This document shows, piece after piece, positions 19,636 to 30,500 of a DNA stretch of 64,000 nucleotides. The translations under genes and the position numbers were made by a program. This DNA comes from Planctomycetaceae bacterium. GTDB taxonomy: Bacteria > Planctomycetota > Planctomycetia > Planctomycetales > Planctomycetaceae. Within the stretch, counting starts at the first letter, position 1, and each line of letters begins with the position of its first letter. The DNA lies in assembly GCA_021732995.1 (NCBI GenBank), contig JAKFWA010000084.1:182237-246236 (forward strand), in the 5' to 3' direction. Under the pieces are notes generated by a model. That model made no database searches and had not been told where the DNA came from. It saw only the letters and a list, made by a program, of their open reading frames with translations.

Positions 19636-20837
19636 GATTGGAATTAGGACAAGGAAAGGCCTTCAACGTGATCGAAGATGCGGGTCAATCAGCCAGCCTG
19701 GCATTGGGAAACAAGCTGGTTCAACAAGTTCTGGGACCCATGAAACGCGCCTTCGTTGGCAAGGACGAGATCATTGATCTGCTGGGCGTGTGTCTGATCG
19801 CACGCGAGAACTTGTTCATTCTGGGCCCGCCGGGGACGGCGAAAAGTGCCCTGGTTCAAGAACTGGGACGGCGGCTGGACGGACGTGTGTTCGACTACTT
19901 GTTGACCCGTTTCACGGAACCGAATGAGCTGTTTGGACCATTTGACATTCGCAAGCTGCGCGACGGCGAACTCGTAACCAATACGGAAGGCATGCTGCCG
20001 GAAGCGGACTTTGTGTTCCTGGACGAATTGCTCAATGCCAATAGCGCGATCCTTAACAGCCTGCTGCTGGCACTCAACGAACGCGTATTTCGGCGAGGTC
20101 GCGAGACGCGAGCGCTGCCCATGCTGATGACCGTTGGCGCCAGCAACCGCTTGCCAGAAGACGATGCGCTCGGTGCGCTGTTTGACCGGTTCCTGCTGCG
20201 CGTGCATTGCGGCAGCGTGCCTCGCGAAGACCTTGCCGATGTGCTGGTTGCGGGCTGGAAACTGGACACCGAACGTCGCGATCAAACGGCGACGATCACT
20301 GTCTCAGAAATTCAGCAATTGTCGGCGCTGATTCGCACTGTCGATATCGAACCGATTCGAGCGACCTACGTTGAACTCGTGCATCGACTGCGTCACGCCG
20401 GCATTCCAATTTCTGACCGTCGTGCCGTAAAGCTGCAACGACTGCTGGCGGCCAGTGCCTTGATGTGCGCGAGGCTGTCGGCGGATACGTCGGACTTATG
20501 GGTAATGCGCTACATCTGGGATACCGAAGAACAACGCGATCTCCTGGCGTCGATTGTGCAAGAGGTCATTCAGAAGGCCGATCAAAAGTCCGATGTCGCG
20601 CGCCATCCGCGTTCTCAGGGGCAAGATGCACCTGACCCAGAACGGTTGGCTCGCGACTTAGCTCGTATCGATGAGAGGTCGAACGTCGCCGAATTGTCTG
20701 CGACAGAACGCTCCTACTTGCGCGATCAATTGGGACTGCTTTCAGGTCGTTGCCAGTGGATTGCTAACCAGCAGCAGCGACAGTTTCTTGAAACGCGAGT
20801 GCAGGAACTGTGGCCCAAGCTTGGAGGTCATGTATGA
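19632..20837 (+). CDS. MoxR-family AAA+ ATPase
   Basis: A 401-residue AAA+ protein. Walker A is GPPGTAKS (residues 65-72, Lys71), Walker B is FVFLDE (Asp131, Glu132) followed by LLNANSAILNSLLLALNER, sensor 1 lies in GASNRLPEDDALGALFDRFLLR, which also supplies the Arg finger. This is the RavA/MoxR subgroup that works as a chaperone-like remodeller with vWA partners. GTG 19632 overlaps the previous stop; GTG 19668 with AAGG upstream is an equally good start. It ends in an ATGA overlap with the next gene. In this cluster it is the energy-using member of a probable ternary system. Confidence 0.92.
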   Translation: MRLELGQGKAFNVIEDAGQSASLALGNKLVQQVLGPMKRAFVGKDEIIDLLGVCLIARENLFILGPPGTAKSALVQELGRRLDGRVFDYLLTRFTEPNELFGPFDIRKLRDGELVTNTEGMLPEADFVFLDELLNANSAILNSLLLALNERVFRRGRETRALPMLMTVGASNRLPEDDALGALFDRFLLRVHCGSVPREDLADVLVAGWKLDTERRDQTATITVSEIQQLSALIRTVDIEPIRATYVELVHRLRHAGIPISDRRAVKLQRLLAASALMCARLSADTSDLWVMRYIWDTEEQRDLLASIVQEVIQKADQKSDVARHPRSQGQDAPDPERLARDLARIDERSNVAELSATERSYLRDQLGLLSGRCQWIANQQQRQFLETRVQELWPKLGGHV

Positions 20838-21619
20838 CACGCAAGGATGGCAGCGTGACCGCGACTTGGCAGCCCACAAGAGTTACCTGGGCGCTGCGCA
20901 TGGCGTTGAGCGATGCGGAGGCACTCGCGGGCTTGCGACTGCTCGATTTGAGACTGCTGGTAGAGAACGATCAGTTGTGGGTGACCGGCCCACAATTCGA
21001 CGACGCATTGCAGCGCGCTCTGCTGGCGCTCCCTGGTGGGGACCGCTACACCGTCTTGCCCGATCGGCAACTTGTCCCTGAGGGTTGTCTTGTCCCCAGC
21101 GGTGTCTTGCCATCGGGTGCCTGGCTGACCATTCGAGAGTTCTTGCCGGTGGGTTGGGAAACGCGGCTTTGGCCGGGGCACATCAACCGCCGGGCTTCGT
21201 GGCAGTTGGTTCGCACCAACCATTATTCGGAGCCAAACGTGTTGCTCGTTGATCGTGCGACCTGGTGCGAATACGCAGTGACAGCGCCGCAAGTGAGACT
21301 GGATCGTTGGCACTTCGCGATGAACGCAGCGAGCGACGCACTGGTGCGAGGTGCTCCGCTGCCGCCGTTACCGGGTGTGCAATTTGTTGAATCAGAAGGT
21401 GTTGCCGTTCCGGCTGGTTGGGAACGCTCGCCCCCACTGGCACCGGCAATCGTGCGCGAAGTGTTGTCGTTATCCGCGGGAGACTTCGTGCTACAGCATG
21501 TCGATGGTACGTGTGACGTAGTTCCTGCTGGCGATTTTGTGGCTGCCAGTCGATCCGCAATTCGCGCAAGTTCGGTGTTAACTTCTGCCGACGGACTGCG
21601 GGAGGCTCCGCATGTCTGA
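20834..21619 (+). CDS. MoxR-cluster conserved protein (bpX-type)
   Basis: The start is ATG 20834, overlapping the MoxR stop (ATGA), with GGAGG six nt upstream; 261 residues. It is beta-rich with many Trp (TWQPTRVTWALRMALSD, LPSGAWLTIREFLPVGWETRLWPG, ATWCEYAVTAPQVRLDRW) and has no enzyme motif I recognise. It ends eight bases inside the next gene. Position between MoxR and the vWA/propeller protein suggests an adaptor component of the ternary system; the exact bpX subfamily cannot be set by eye. Confidence 0.8.
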   Translation: MTRKDGSVTATWQPTRVTWALRMALSDAEALAGLRLLDLRLLVENDQLWVTGPQFDDALQRALLALPGGDRYTVLPDRQLVPEGCLVPSGVLPSGAWLTIREFLPVGWETRLWPGHINRRASWQLVRTNHYSEPNVLLVDRATWCEYAVTAPQVRLDRWHFAMNAASDALVRGAPLPPLPGVQFVESEGVAVPAGWERSPPLAPAIVREVLSLSAGDFVLQHVDGTCDVVPAGDFVAASRSAIRASSVLTSADGLREAPHV

Positions 21620-24473
21620 TGACACGCAACGATCACTTATCATCGGTGGAATTGTCGGATCTCTAGTGGCGAACAAGAGCCGCAGCGAAATCTCCAACGC
21701 CGTCCGCGACTACTTGATGCCGACCGACGAGTCCTTCTGGATGTGGACTCCCGAGTGTGACGCCATCAAGTGGAACAACGGCCCGACGATTGCCTTTCGC
21801 GCGGAACTGGCCGGAGTCCTGCGCAGGCTCGCGCCTCGGGGCCTCCCACCGTTGGGGGCCGTTCTGCTGTTGATCTCAGCAACGCGTCAAAGCTGGAACG
21901 ATGAGGGCTCTGATACGGATCTGATGCCGGACTTATTGACCAATGGCTGGCGATTGTTCTCGCGCCCATCGCCTGAGCAACGCGAGTTACTCGTCCAGAC
22001 TGTTGTTGCATTACAGGTTATCGGTCGTCTGCCGGACGAACTGAAACGGTCGCAGGTTGCTCGTGCAGAGCTCGCAGACGCCGTCTTCGAAGCCAGCACG
22101 CAGCGCACGTCGCCGGACCTGGCCACACAGATTGTCGCGCAGCTGGAAGCCGGATTGCTCGATGAGTGGCTGTTGCCAGCCAGGAATCCCGATCGTGCGG
22201 TGCAGGCATTCGCCAATGACCTGCACGTGTTACGGGCTGGGCTCTCCAACATCACGGTTGAGCGTTTGCGTTTGCGGACTCAGACGGGACTGGACGCTCT
22301 GCCCGCAGCCGCGCCCGTTGAGTTACCACCATGCGATCAAGCGCGCGCTCTGCTGACATCCCTTCAGGATGACGTGGAACTCAGCGGACTGGCGCGCGTT
22401 GCTCAACGGCTTCTCGCTGCTGTCACGCTACCCCGGCGAATCTCCGATGCTGAAGACTTGCCACTGGGGGGCGTGTCAGACATCTCCAACAGGGGCTCGC
22501 TGGATCGGCTTCTCATCACAGAACTGGCTCATGACGATCTCACCCTGGCCGTGAGACTGTCCGCGAACGAAGCTCTCTATCTACGACGCGAGTCGCCTCC
22601 CCGAACGCCTTCCCGAACGCGTGCCCTGTTGATCGATTGCGGGCTGCGGACCTGGGGTTTGCCGCGCGTGTTCGGCACCTCGGTCGCACTGGCACTCATC
22701 GCGACAGCCGATCGTCACACTGGTAGTCAGGCATGGCGGGTGATGGGGTCGGCGATCGAACCCACGAATCTGCTGACCCGAGACAGCTTGATGGCACATC
22801 TGGCGTCGTTGGCTTGCCACCAGCATCCGGGCGATGCACTCAGCGCGTTTTGCGACGCAACGTCTGGCGGTGGTGAGTTTGATCGCGTGTTAATCACCAC
22901 TGAAGACTCGTTGGCCGACGTCGAGTTTCAGCGAGCTTTGGCAGCGGCGGCACCATGGCCGCTGCAGGTCGCAAGCGTGACTCGCGAGGGACGCCTGCGG
23001 TTGCAGGTTCTTACCGCGCGAGGTTCGAAGTTGCTGAAAGAGGCGACGCTGGATCTGTCTGACCTCACTCGCCCCGGACATGTTTCACCCGCGGCACCGT
23101 TGGAAGTTCATCCCGCCGATCTGCCAGCGATCATGAAGGTCACCCCATTCCCATTGCGGTTGCCCTATCAATGCGGTTGGGAACGGTTGTGGCCCGTGGG
23201 GGCTTCGAGAGCCCTTCAAATCACGCCAGATCGGCGTCTGTTGGAGTGTGAGCCATCCTTAGGAAGCATCCAGCACGCCGAGAGATTGCCGGGCAACAAC
23301 AACAAGTTGTGGTGGTGCGATCAAGACGGTGAGTATTGCGTCGTCGGTCATGTGAAGCTCGCTCGCCTGACGTTGTTGCATGTGGGACGTCACGTCCCCA
23401 AATCGGACCAGATCAAGCAGCTTGTTTTTCAAGACGACCTGTTGCTGGGTGTCGCTGAGCATCTGGGAACAGTGTTGGTCATTACTCCGAATCGCATTGA
23501 TGGGTTCGATATCGAGACCGGAGACGCGCGCGGCTCCTTGGACCTGCCTGCGAACATGAAATATCACCGCGAGCGTTTCTTTCGATCTTCGAAAGGGGAA
23601 TGGTTTGCAGCGTGCTTCAACGGCACTGGTGTGAGGCTGGAAAAAGTCAACTTTCCGGTTGATTCGCCAGTATTCGTCTTCCAGTCCAAACTAGCAGAGG
23701 GACCAGTCGGGCTTGCGGCAAACGGCATCATCTGCCTCTCCGGAACTCAACAGCGGCAGGCTTTAGAGCCCAGCGAATGGTTCAGCAACTGGCCGAGAGG
23801 CGGAATTGACCTCAACCAATTGCTCGTTTCCAAAGACGGCTGCAGGTTGCTCATTCCGCGGCAGAACGATCCGTATTTCGTGGGAGTTGCGTTGAAGCCT
23901 CCACCACACGAACCGAATGTCCTGATTTGGGACTGTCGTGGTATTCCCATCTATCAAAAATATGAGTTCCTTGAACCTGCTCTGAAGTCTCTTTCGTGCC
24001 GTCGGCAGCTACGAACTCAAATCACGGCCATTGGACGTACTGCCGATGGACATCTCGCCCTGATTACCCGCAAGGGCGGGACCATGTGGTTCTCTCTCGA
24101 CCGAGGGCAGGACCGCATTCGGCTGGAAGTCGGCAAGTCTGCGCCCCTTCTGGAACGGCAAACATTCGAGCCGTGCAGAGCGTTCGGAGATCGAGGTTAT
24201 GTACTGCGGATCGCGCGCTGGGCGAACGGATGCTGGGCGATCCTGGACAGCCGCGGGCTATTGCATTTGAGGCATGCCGACGCCAAGACCACAGAATTGA
24301 CGGTAGTCCTGGACGACAACAACGTGTCGATCTGGCGCGCCGATGGTAAGACGGCAGGCGACGAGTTTTATCTTGGCGGGCGTCCCAGCCTGACTCCCCG
24401 CATGGGTGTCGGCCTGTTGGATGCGTTTGCCAAAGCCATCGGGCCGCAAGGATCCCCTGCCAACGACAGATGA
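21612..24473 (+). CDS. vWA-like / beta-propeller protein of MoxR cluster
   Basis: 953 residues, ATG 21612 with GGAGG six nt upstream. Residues ~1-320 are helical (LAGVLRRLAPRGLPPLGAVLLLISATRQSW). Residues ~335-490 look like a von Willebrand A fold: TRALLIDCGLRTWG with Asp342 at the MIDAS position but without the usual DxSxS serines, then FGTSVALALIATADRH and RVLITTEDS. This suggests a degenerate metal site. Residues ~520-950 are repeated beta blades of the propeller kind (RLPGNNNKLWWCDQDGEYCVV, LLIPRQNDPYFVGVAL, RQLRTQITAIGRTADGHLALI). vWA and propeller together with MoxR are the three defining parts of the ternary systems described in comparative-genomics work on NTP-dependent conflict systems. 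Cytoplasmic; no signal peptide. Confidence 0.82.
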   Translation: MSDDTQRSLIIGGIVGSLVANKSRSEISNAVRDYLMPTDESFWMWTPECDAIKWNNGPTIAFRAELAGVLRRLAPRGLPPLGAVLLLISATRQSWNDEGSDTDLMPDLLTNGWRLFSRPSPEQRELLVQTVVALQVIGRLPDELKRSQVARAELADAVFEASTQRTSPDLATQIVAQLEAGLLDEWLLPARNPDRAVQAFANDLHVLRAGLSNITVERLRLRTQTGLDALPAAAPVELPPCDQARALLTSLQDDVELSGLARVAQRLLAAVTLPRRISDAEDLPLGGVSDISNRGSLDRLLITELAHDDLTLAVRLSANEALYLRRESPPRTPSRTRALLIDCGLRTWGLPRVFGTSVALALIATADRHTGSQAWRVMGSAIEPTNLLTRDSLMAHLASLACHQHPGDALSAFCDATSGGGEFDRVLITTEDSLADVEFQRALAAAAPWPLQVASVTREGRLRLQVLTARGSKLLKEATLDLSDLTRPGHVSPAAPLEVHPADLPAIMKVTPFPLRLPYQCGWERLWPVGASRALQITPDRRLLECEPSLGSIQHAERLPGNNNKLWWCDQDGEYCVVGHVKLARLTLLHVGRHVPKSDQIKQLVFQDDLLLGVAEHLGTVLVITPNRIDGFDIETGDARGSLDLPANMKYHRERFFRSSKGEWFAACFNGTGVRLEKVNFPVDSPVFVFQSKLAEGPVGLAANGIICLSGTQQRQALEPSEWFSNWPRGGIDLNQLLVSKDGCRLLIPRQNDPYFVGVALKPPPHEPNVLIWDCRGIPIYQKYEFLEPALKSLSCRRQLRTQITAIGRTADGHLALITRKGGTMWFSLDRGQDRIRLEVGKSAPLLERQTFEPCRAFGDRGYVLRIARWANGCWAILDSRGLLHLRHADAKTTELTVVLDDNNVSIWRADGKTAGDEFYLGGRPSLTPRMGVGLLDAFAKAIGPQGSPANDR

Positions 24474-24517
24474 ATGCCAGCGGAGTTCCTGAGCACATAG
24501 TTTCAGCGAGTCCATGA

Positions 24518-27244
24518 ATGCCCATCAGCGAGAATACACAACTTCCTCTGACAGCCCGATTTGCTGGCCGTGCCGTGCGAAAGGCAGCGGCTTGGTTCAT
24601 TCCCGGCGATGACATCGCTGTCTGGCTGACGGAGATCGCGCGGAGCGATCTGGATCAGGCTCGTGTCAAGTTGCGTGTGCTGCCATCGGGCGTTCAAGAC
24701 CGGTCGCCCCTGGGCGTGTTGGTGGTGTGCGACGAGGCGGCACCGACTTCTGGCATTACTCGATCCATACCGTATGGCCGCATTGGAAAGAGCATCTTCG
24801 TCCCTGTGGACGCGGAACTGTTTCCACCCGTGAGTGCATCCGAACTCGAAGAGTTGCAAGGGTTCCAGGATCTCCTGGTGTTTCATCCGCGGGTTGGCCT
24901 GGTGGCTTTCGAATCGAATGACGCCCTCCGCATCGCAGATCTACTGCAGCCGCCCGAGCGCCGACATGTTGAGTGGGGTCTGGCTCAACCGGGCGTGAAG
25001 TTTGCCAGCCGGTTGCAGTCGATCGTGGCAGAGATGCCGCCTTCCGCTAACGAGTTGCTCGAGCAGGGTCGAGAGGACATCGGAGATCGTCAGGGGGAAC
25101 TCGATCAGCTTCCACCAGCGCCCGGCGAATCGAGAGTTCGAGAATCGGCAGAGCAAAGCGGCGGTTTCTTGAAGCGTCTGATGGACGGCTTACGACGCAT
25201 GTTTGGCGGCTCTGAACGGCTCATGGCACCTCCGAAAGCCGATGAATCGCTGCGCAATCGGGAACTCAGGCGATTGTTGCATCTCCTGGCGGAGAATCCC
25301 GACGAAGGACTCAAATACGCCCTGCCTCTGGAGAATCCCAGCGCGCATCGCGGTCAGGCGGAACCATCGAACGTGCTGGGAGAACGCGACACAAACTTCA
25401 ACTTGAGCGGTCTTCGCGGCGGTGGTGGGTCAAACGCATGGACCATTGACCATGCCAGTTTCATGCAGATTCAGCAGCGGTATCGGGAACTGGCGGCGCG
25501 AGAAATGAATTTGGGCAAGTATCGTCGGGCAGCCTACATCTTTGCGCATTTGCTGGCCGACTTGTCTTCTGCAGCGGGAGCACTCAAAGCGGGCCGGCAC
25601 TGGCAAGAAGCGGCGGTGCTGTACCGCGACAAGCTGAATCAACCTCGGGAAGCGGCGAAATGCCTGGCCGATGGTGGACTACTTAGCGAAGCGATCGTTG
25701 CCTATGAAGAACTGGGAGAGTTCGAGACCGTCGGCGACTTATACCGCACGCTCGATGATGAAGAGCGAGCAATGACCGCCTACGAGAAGGCCGCCAGCAG
25801 TCAATCAAGCCGCCAGCAGTGGCGCGAAGCGGCTCGTATTCTCGAAGTGAAGTTGAAGCGCCCCGACGCCGCGCTCCAAACGCTGGAAGCAGCGTGGCCG
25901 GGTGATAACGCCGCACAGGCTTGCCTCAAGGAAAAGTTTGATTTGCTCTCGCGACTCGGTCGCTTCGATGATGTGCGAAGTCGAGTATTAACTCTGCGTG
26001 ATGAGTCATTACCAGAACCTCTGAGGGGTGCCCGGGTGGAGTTGCTCTCGTACAACGCGCACCATTCGCCGGACGGAGGCGTGCGAGAACTGGCTACGGA
26101 CTCTACTCGCATTGCGATTGCGCGCGATTTGCCGGTTGCTGATAGTAAGGGTGAAACCTTCTTGATTAATACCTTGCGCGGCCTCGCGCATGGTGACGCA
26201 TTGTTAGGACGAGACGCCGAACGTTTCTTGCGTCGGCCTCGAAAGCCTTCTGTGTCGATGTCGGTTCCGTCTAAGCGGGTTGGAGCGCCGCCAACTCGCA
26301 AGCAAGCGAATCCTCAGGGGTTTATTGCTCTGGCGTACGATGTCGAATGGAGCCAGTTTGTCATTCACTCCGGATGCCTCTTCGCAGCCGGTTTTAGAGA
26401 CCGCGAACTTGTACTCGGCTTCGCCTCAATGAGCACGCTCAAGGCGGACTTGCGCAAGTTGAATTGGCGCTATCCATCGCCCGTGCATCAAACACCACGG
26501 CTGGCATTTCTAGCCGATCCACATGCGCCGGATTCGTTGCCCCTACACGTCTTTGGGTACGGAAGGGAACGATTCGCGAATCTCAATATCAAACCTGACG
26601 CGGCTGCCATGGTACGTGTTGAGCCACTACCCAATGCTGGAGAATTCACCGTGGCACTGACCGTCGCTCCGGGCGGACTGATCTGGGTCGCCGACCTGAA
26701 ATATAAGTTGCTCACAATTCACTGTGTCAATCGCGAGCAACAATGCTTGCTTTCCACGTCCGTTGAACACCAGGGTGATCCAATCGACTTCTGCCAGCCC
26801 TGCATGCATGCCAGACCGGACCAACTTTACATTGCGGATGGACCACTGCTCCACGAGATCCGCGACGGTAAGCTGTGTCAGACAACCACGTTCGAGCGCC
26901 CGATTCATTCCATCTGCGGTTCAACACCGTTCTCATTGGCACGCGTGGCCATCGCTTTCGATCAGGGAGCCCAGATATTTTGGCCTGGATCACTCAGTCG
27001 CAAAGACGCCGTACCATTCGCGTCTGACATGGAGAATCCAGTCCTTGGCTTTAGCGCCGGCGGCCACGCGATTGCGGTCAATCGCGGTGGCGGCGAAGTC
27101 TTTCAGGTAGGAGCGAGGGACATCGAACACCACGCCACGCTGCCAGCGTTTGCAGCCGATCCGGTCGCCATCCTCGCACTTCCCGAACCCAATCGTTTCG
27201 GAGTGGCGTTCAAGGATGGCGAGGTCAGGTTCTTTGAGGTGTGA
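24518..27244 (+). CDS. Large bpX/TPR/beta-propeller protein of MoxR cluster
   Basis: 908 residues. Residues ~1-150 are a conserved mixed alpha/beta N-terminal domain (AAAWFIPGDDIAVWLTEIAR, PYGRIGKSIFVPVDAELFPPV). Residues ~170-260 are charged and linker-like. Residues ~310-480 form TPR/solenoid helices (YRELAAREMNLGKYRRAAYIF, HWQEAAVLYRDKLNQPREAA, EEERAMTAYEKAASSQ-like). Residues ~590-908 are beta-propeller blades (IALAYDVEWSQFVIHSG, PDQLYIADGPLLHEIRDGKL, DPVAILALPEPNRFGVAF). It follows 44 bases after the vWA/propeller gene and is the last of the cluster. By architecture it resembles the bpX6-type proteins of MoxR ternary systems, probably the sensing or recruiting arm. Confidence 0.8.
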   Translation: MPISENTQLPLTARFAGRAVRKAAAWFIPGDDIAVWLTEIARSDLDQARVKLRVLPSGVQDRSPLGVLVVCDEAAPTSGITRSIPYGRIGKSIFVPVDAELFPPVSASELEELQGFQDLLVFHPRVGLVAFESNDALRIADLLQPPERRHVEWGLAQPGVKFASRLQSIVAEMPPSANELLEQGREDIGDRQGELDQLPPAPGESRVRESAEQSGGFLKRLMDGLRRMFGGSERLMAPPKADESLRNRELRRLLHLLAENPDEGLKYALPLENPSAHRGQAEPSNVLGERDTNFNLSGLRGGGGSNAWTIDHASFMQIQQRYRELAAREMNLGKYRRAAYIFAHLLADLSSAAGALKAGRHWQEAAVLYRDKLNQPREAAKCLADGGLLSEAIVAYEELGEFETVGDLYRTLDDEERAMTAYEKAASSQSSRQQWREAARILEVKLKRPDAALQTLEAAWPGDNAAQACLKEKFDLLSRLGRFDDVRSRVLTLRDESLPEPLRGARVELLSYNAHHSPDGGVRELATDSTRIAIARDLPVADSKGETFLINTLRGLAHGDALLGRDAERFLRRPRKPSVSMSVPSKRVGAPPTRKQANPQGFIALAYDVEWSQFVIHSGCLFAAGFRDRELVLGFASMSTLKADLRKLNWRYPSPVHQTPRLAFLADPHAPDSLPLHVFGYGRERFANLNIKPDAAAMVRVEPLPNAGEFTVALTVAPGGLIWVADLKYKLLTIHCVNREQQCLLSTSVEHQGDPIDFCQPCMHARPDQLYIADGPLLHEIRDGKLCQTTTFERPIHSICGSTPFSLARVAIAFDQGAQIFWPGSLSRKDAVPFASDMENPVLGFSAGGHAIAVNRGGGEVFQVGARDIEHHATLPAFAADPVAILALPEPNRFGVAFKDGEVRFFEV

Positions 27245-27477
27245 CCCACGCGCAATTTCAACTGACGTAAGATTCGCGTCCGAGTGCCAGAAGCACAGCC
27301 TCGGATGAGCCGCCGGACGTTCGACCTCTTGTCGAGCCGAAATCTAGGCAATCAACAACGGTCAGACGCCGCCAACCTGCCTCGCGGCAACGCAGTTGCT
27401 TTCAGCTAACAGTTCCCCCTGTCAGGGTCTGTAAAGGACTTACACCTTCAAGTTGCAAAACATGCTGGGCACACAAA

Positions 27478-27508
27478 GCAAGAGCCTCTGAAAATCAGAG
27501 GCTCTTGC
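27478..27508 (-). terminator. Bidirectional hairpin terminator (14-bp perfect stem)
   Basis: Perfect 14-bp arms (GCAAGAGCCTCTGA and complement) with an AAA loop, placed 27 nt past the stop of the giant Calx-beta gene (minus) and about 230 nt past the ternary cluster (plus). On the minus strand it is followed by TTTGTGTG. A near-identical copy with one mismatch is at 63769-63799. Confidence 0.75.
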
Positions 27509-27534
27509 GCCCGAGTCAATGAACCGAAGTGGTG

Positions 27535-30500
27535 TTAGTTCACGATTTCATCTTTGTAGTGGTCCCGCAGTTTGTTATTGGCGGTGCCGAAGTTGAAGAG
27601 CCAGTCTCGGTCGCCGCCTCCGTAAACTTCGTCCCTGAGGCCATCGTCCTGAACTGTGCTAGCGGCGGGCAAGGTGCCTGCGTTCAAGGTGAAGCCGTCA
27701 CTTTGCCCGAGACCTTGGCGAATGTTGGAGACTCGCGTTTCGTGGCTGTTACCAGACGTCCATTCGGCCAGGATCGCTGCCAGGGCTGTGGGGTTATTAT
27801 CATGGGAAGTCGTCCCATCGATCAGGATATCTTCACCGCCCTCACCGAACAGATAATCGTTGCCGGTGCCAGCGATTAGAATGTCGCGGTCTGATCCACC
27901 GAAGAGCGAATCGTTACCAGTACCCCCCAGCAGGATGTCGTGGCCAGCTTCACCGAAGAGTTGATCGTTGCCCGCTTCTCCATACAGGCGATCGAGTCCA
28001 TCGCGGCCGAAGAGGTAGTCGTTACCGTCGCCGCCATAAAGTTCATCGTTGCCCGAGCCGCTGTAGAGGGTGTCGTTACCCTCGCTACCGCGCAGTTCCG
28101 TGGGCTTACCGAGTGCTGGGTCGATATGGATCAGGTCGTTGCCGGCAAGTCCGTTCGCCACGATGCGACTGACCTGGCCGTGGTCGAAGATACCCACGAC
28201 TACGTAATTAAGTTTGACGAGGATCTGCTGACCGTAGAGCCTCGATTCGATGAAGATCGTGTCATTGGCAATCGTTCCATTTACCACCAGGACCTTTTGG
28301 CCCGGGTTTTCCGGGTCATTGACCAGTCCCACGAATCCTGACGCTCCAGTGAAGCCATCATCATTGAGAACCGTACCCACGCCTTGATTGTCAGCAATCG
28401 TGGCGTTTACCGCAGTAGCCAGGTTGATGAAGAACGTCTCGTTGGACTCGCCCACCGTGTCCCCGTTCACCGCGACGGTGACAATCTTCTGGGTTTCGCC
28501 CGGAGCAAACGTCAGTGTGGTTGGTGGCAGAGCGACATAATCAGAGGGCGTTGTGGCACTCCCGTTTGAGGAACTCACCACAACCGTGACTGGCTGTGCG
28601 CTGACTGCGGACAGAGTGACCGTGAACACGGCATTGGTCGTACCAATATTACCTTCAGCTACCGAGATATCGTTGATGGATAACGTCGGAAGTGGTGGAG
28701 GTGGTGAATCGTCGTCAGTGATAACGACGGTGTCTCGCTGCGTGCCGAGTTCCGTGGCATTTGTCACACCGGTGATATCAACGATGATGGTCTCGTTGGG
28801 GTCAACGACGACGTCCTGCACGGCAGTCAACGTGGCGGTGCCAGTCAGGCTGCCAGCAGGAATCACGATCTGAGTGCCCGAGCGGGTGTAGTCCACGACG
28901 TTCGTGGCCGTACCTGTGTAAGCCAGATCGACGATGACATTCTGGTTCGAGATGTTGGACAACGTCGCCGTGACGGTTGCTGTCCCTGCGGCTTCGGTGA
29001 TGGCCGTCGGAACAATTGAGAGAGTAACTGTCGGACTCGCATCGTCATCAGTGATGGTGACGGTGTCTTGCTGTGTACCCGACTCAGTGCCGTTGACCAC
29101 ATTGATGATGTCGACGATCACGGTTTCATCGGGTTCATCCGTTGTGTCTTGCAACGCAGTCAACGTGGCTGTGCCGGTTGTGCTACCAGCCAGGATCACG
29201 ATCTGTGTGCCCGAACGGACGTAGTCATTGGCATTGGTCGCCGTGCCGTTGTAAGCCAGATCAACGATGACGTTCTGACCTGAGACGGCCGATAGCTTGG
29301 CGATAATAGTGGCCGAGCCAGCCGCTTCAGCAATCGAGGGCGGTACGATCGACAGCGTGACCGTGGGCGTCGCATCATCATCCGTGATGGTGATCGTATC
29401 TCGCTGCGTTCCGAATTCGGTGCCGTTGGTCACGGATGAGATATCGACAACGACGGTCTCATTCGTCTCGTCCAAAGTGTCCTGCACCGCAGTCAACGTG
29501 GCTGTGCCACTGGTGCTACCGGCAAGAATCACGATCTGCATACCCGACCGAACATAGTCACTGACATTTGTCGCGGTACCAGTGTAAGCCAGATCCACAA
29601 CAACATTTTGAGCAGAGACTGATGACAGTGTTGCCGTGATACTGGTGGTGCCAGCGGCTTCCGCAATCGTCGTCGGAACGATCGAGAGAGTCACCGTCGG
29701 GCCGGAATCGTCGTCAACGATGGTCACCGTATCTTGCTGTATCCCTGACTCGGCGGCATTCGTGACCCCAACGATATCGACAACGACCGTTTCATTGACC
29801 TCGTCCATCATGTCCTGGACGGTAGTGATCGTCGCCGTTCCAGTGGTACTACCAGCCGGAATCAGGATCTGCGTACTTGAGCGAACATAGTCGCTGACGT
29901 TCGTCGCTGTACCACTATAAGCCAGGTCAACGATGACGTTCTGACCCGAGATGGCTGACAAAGTGGCCGTAACGGTGGTTGTACCTCCCGCTTCGCTGAT
30001 GGTCGTTGGCGCGATGGCCAATGTGACAGTGGGAGTAGCATCGTCGTCGGTGATGGTCACAGTGTCTTGCTGTGTGCCCAGCTCAGTGCCGTTCGTCACG
30101 TTGATGATGTCGACAATGACCGTCTCATTGGCTTCATCTCGGGCGTCTTGCACCGCTGTAATCGTGGCAGTACCAGTCGTACTACCGGCCAGAATCACGA
30201 TCTGTGTGCCTGAGCGAACATAGTCACTGACATTCGTCGCCGTGCCGTTGTAGGCCAGATCGACAATGACGTTCTGTGCGGAGATTTTGGACAATGTCGC
30301 CGTCACTGTGGTCGTACCGGCGGCCTCAGCAATGGTCGTGGGAGCAATGGCCAGTGTGACTGTCGGACCAGCAGCATCGTCATCAACAATACTGACCGTG
30401 TCTTGCTGCGTGCCAAGCTCGGTTCCATTCGTCACCGCACTGATGTCGACAATCACGGTTTCATTGGCTTCGGCAAGTGTATCTTGCACCGCAGTGATCG

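Noticed and set aside
27478..27508. Hairpin as a seventh copy of the leader family
   Set aside because: Stem and loop sequence differ and the conserved 5' part (TTCGGAYGACT, AGCGCA) is missing; it is a separate terminator repeat.
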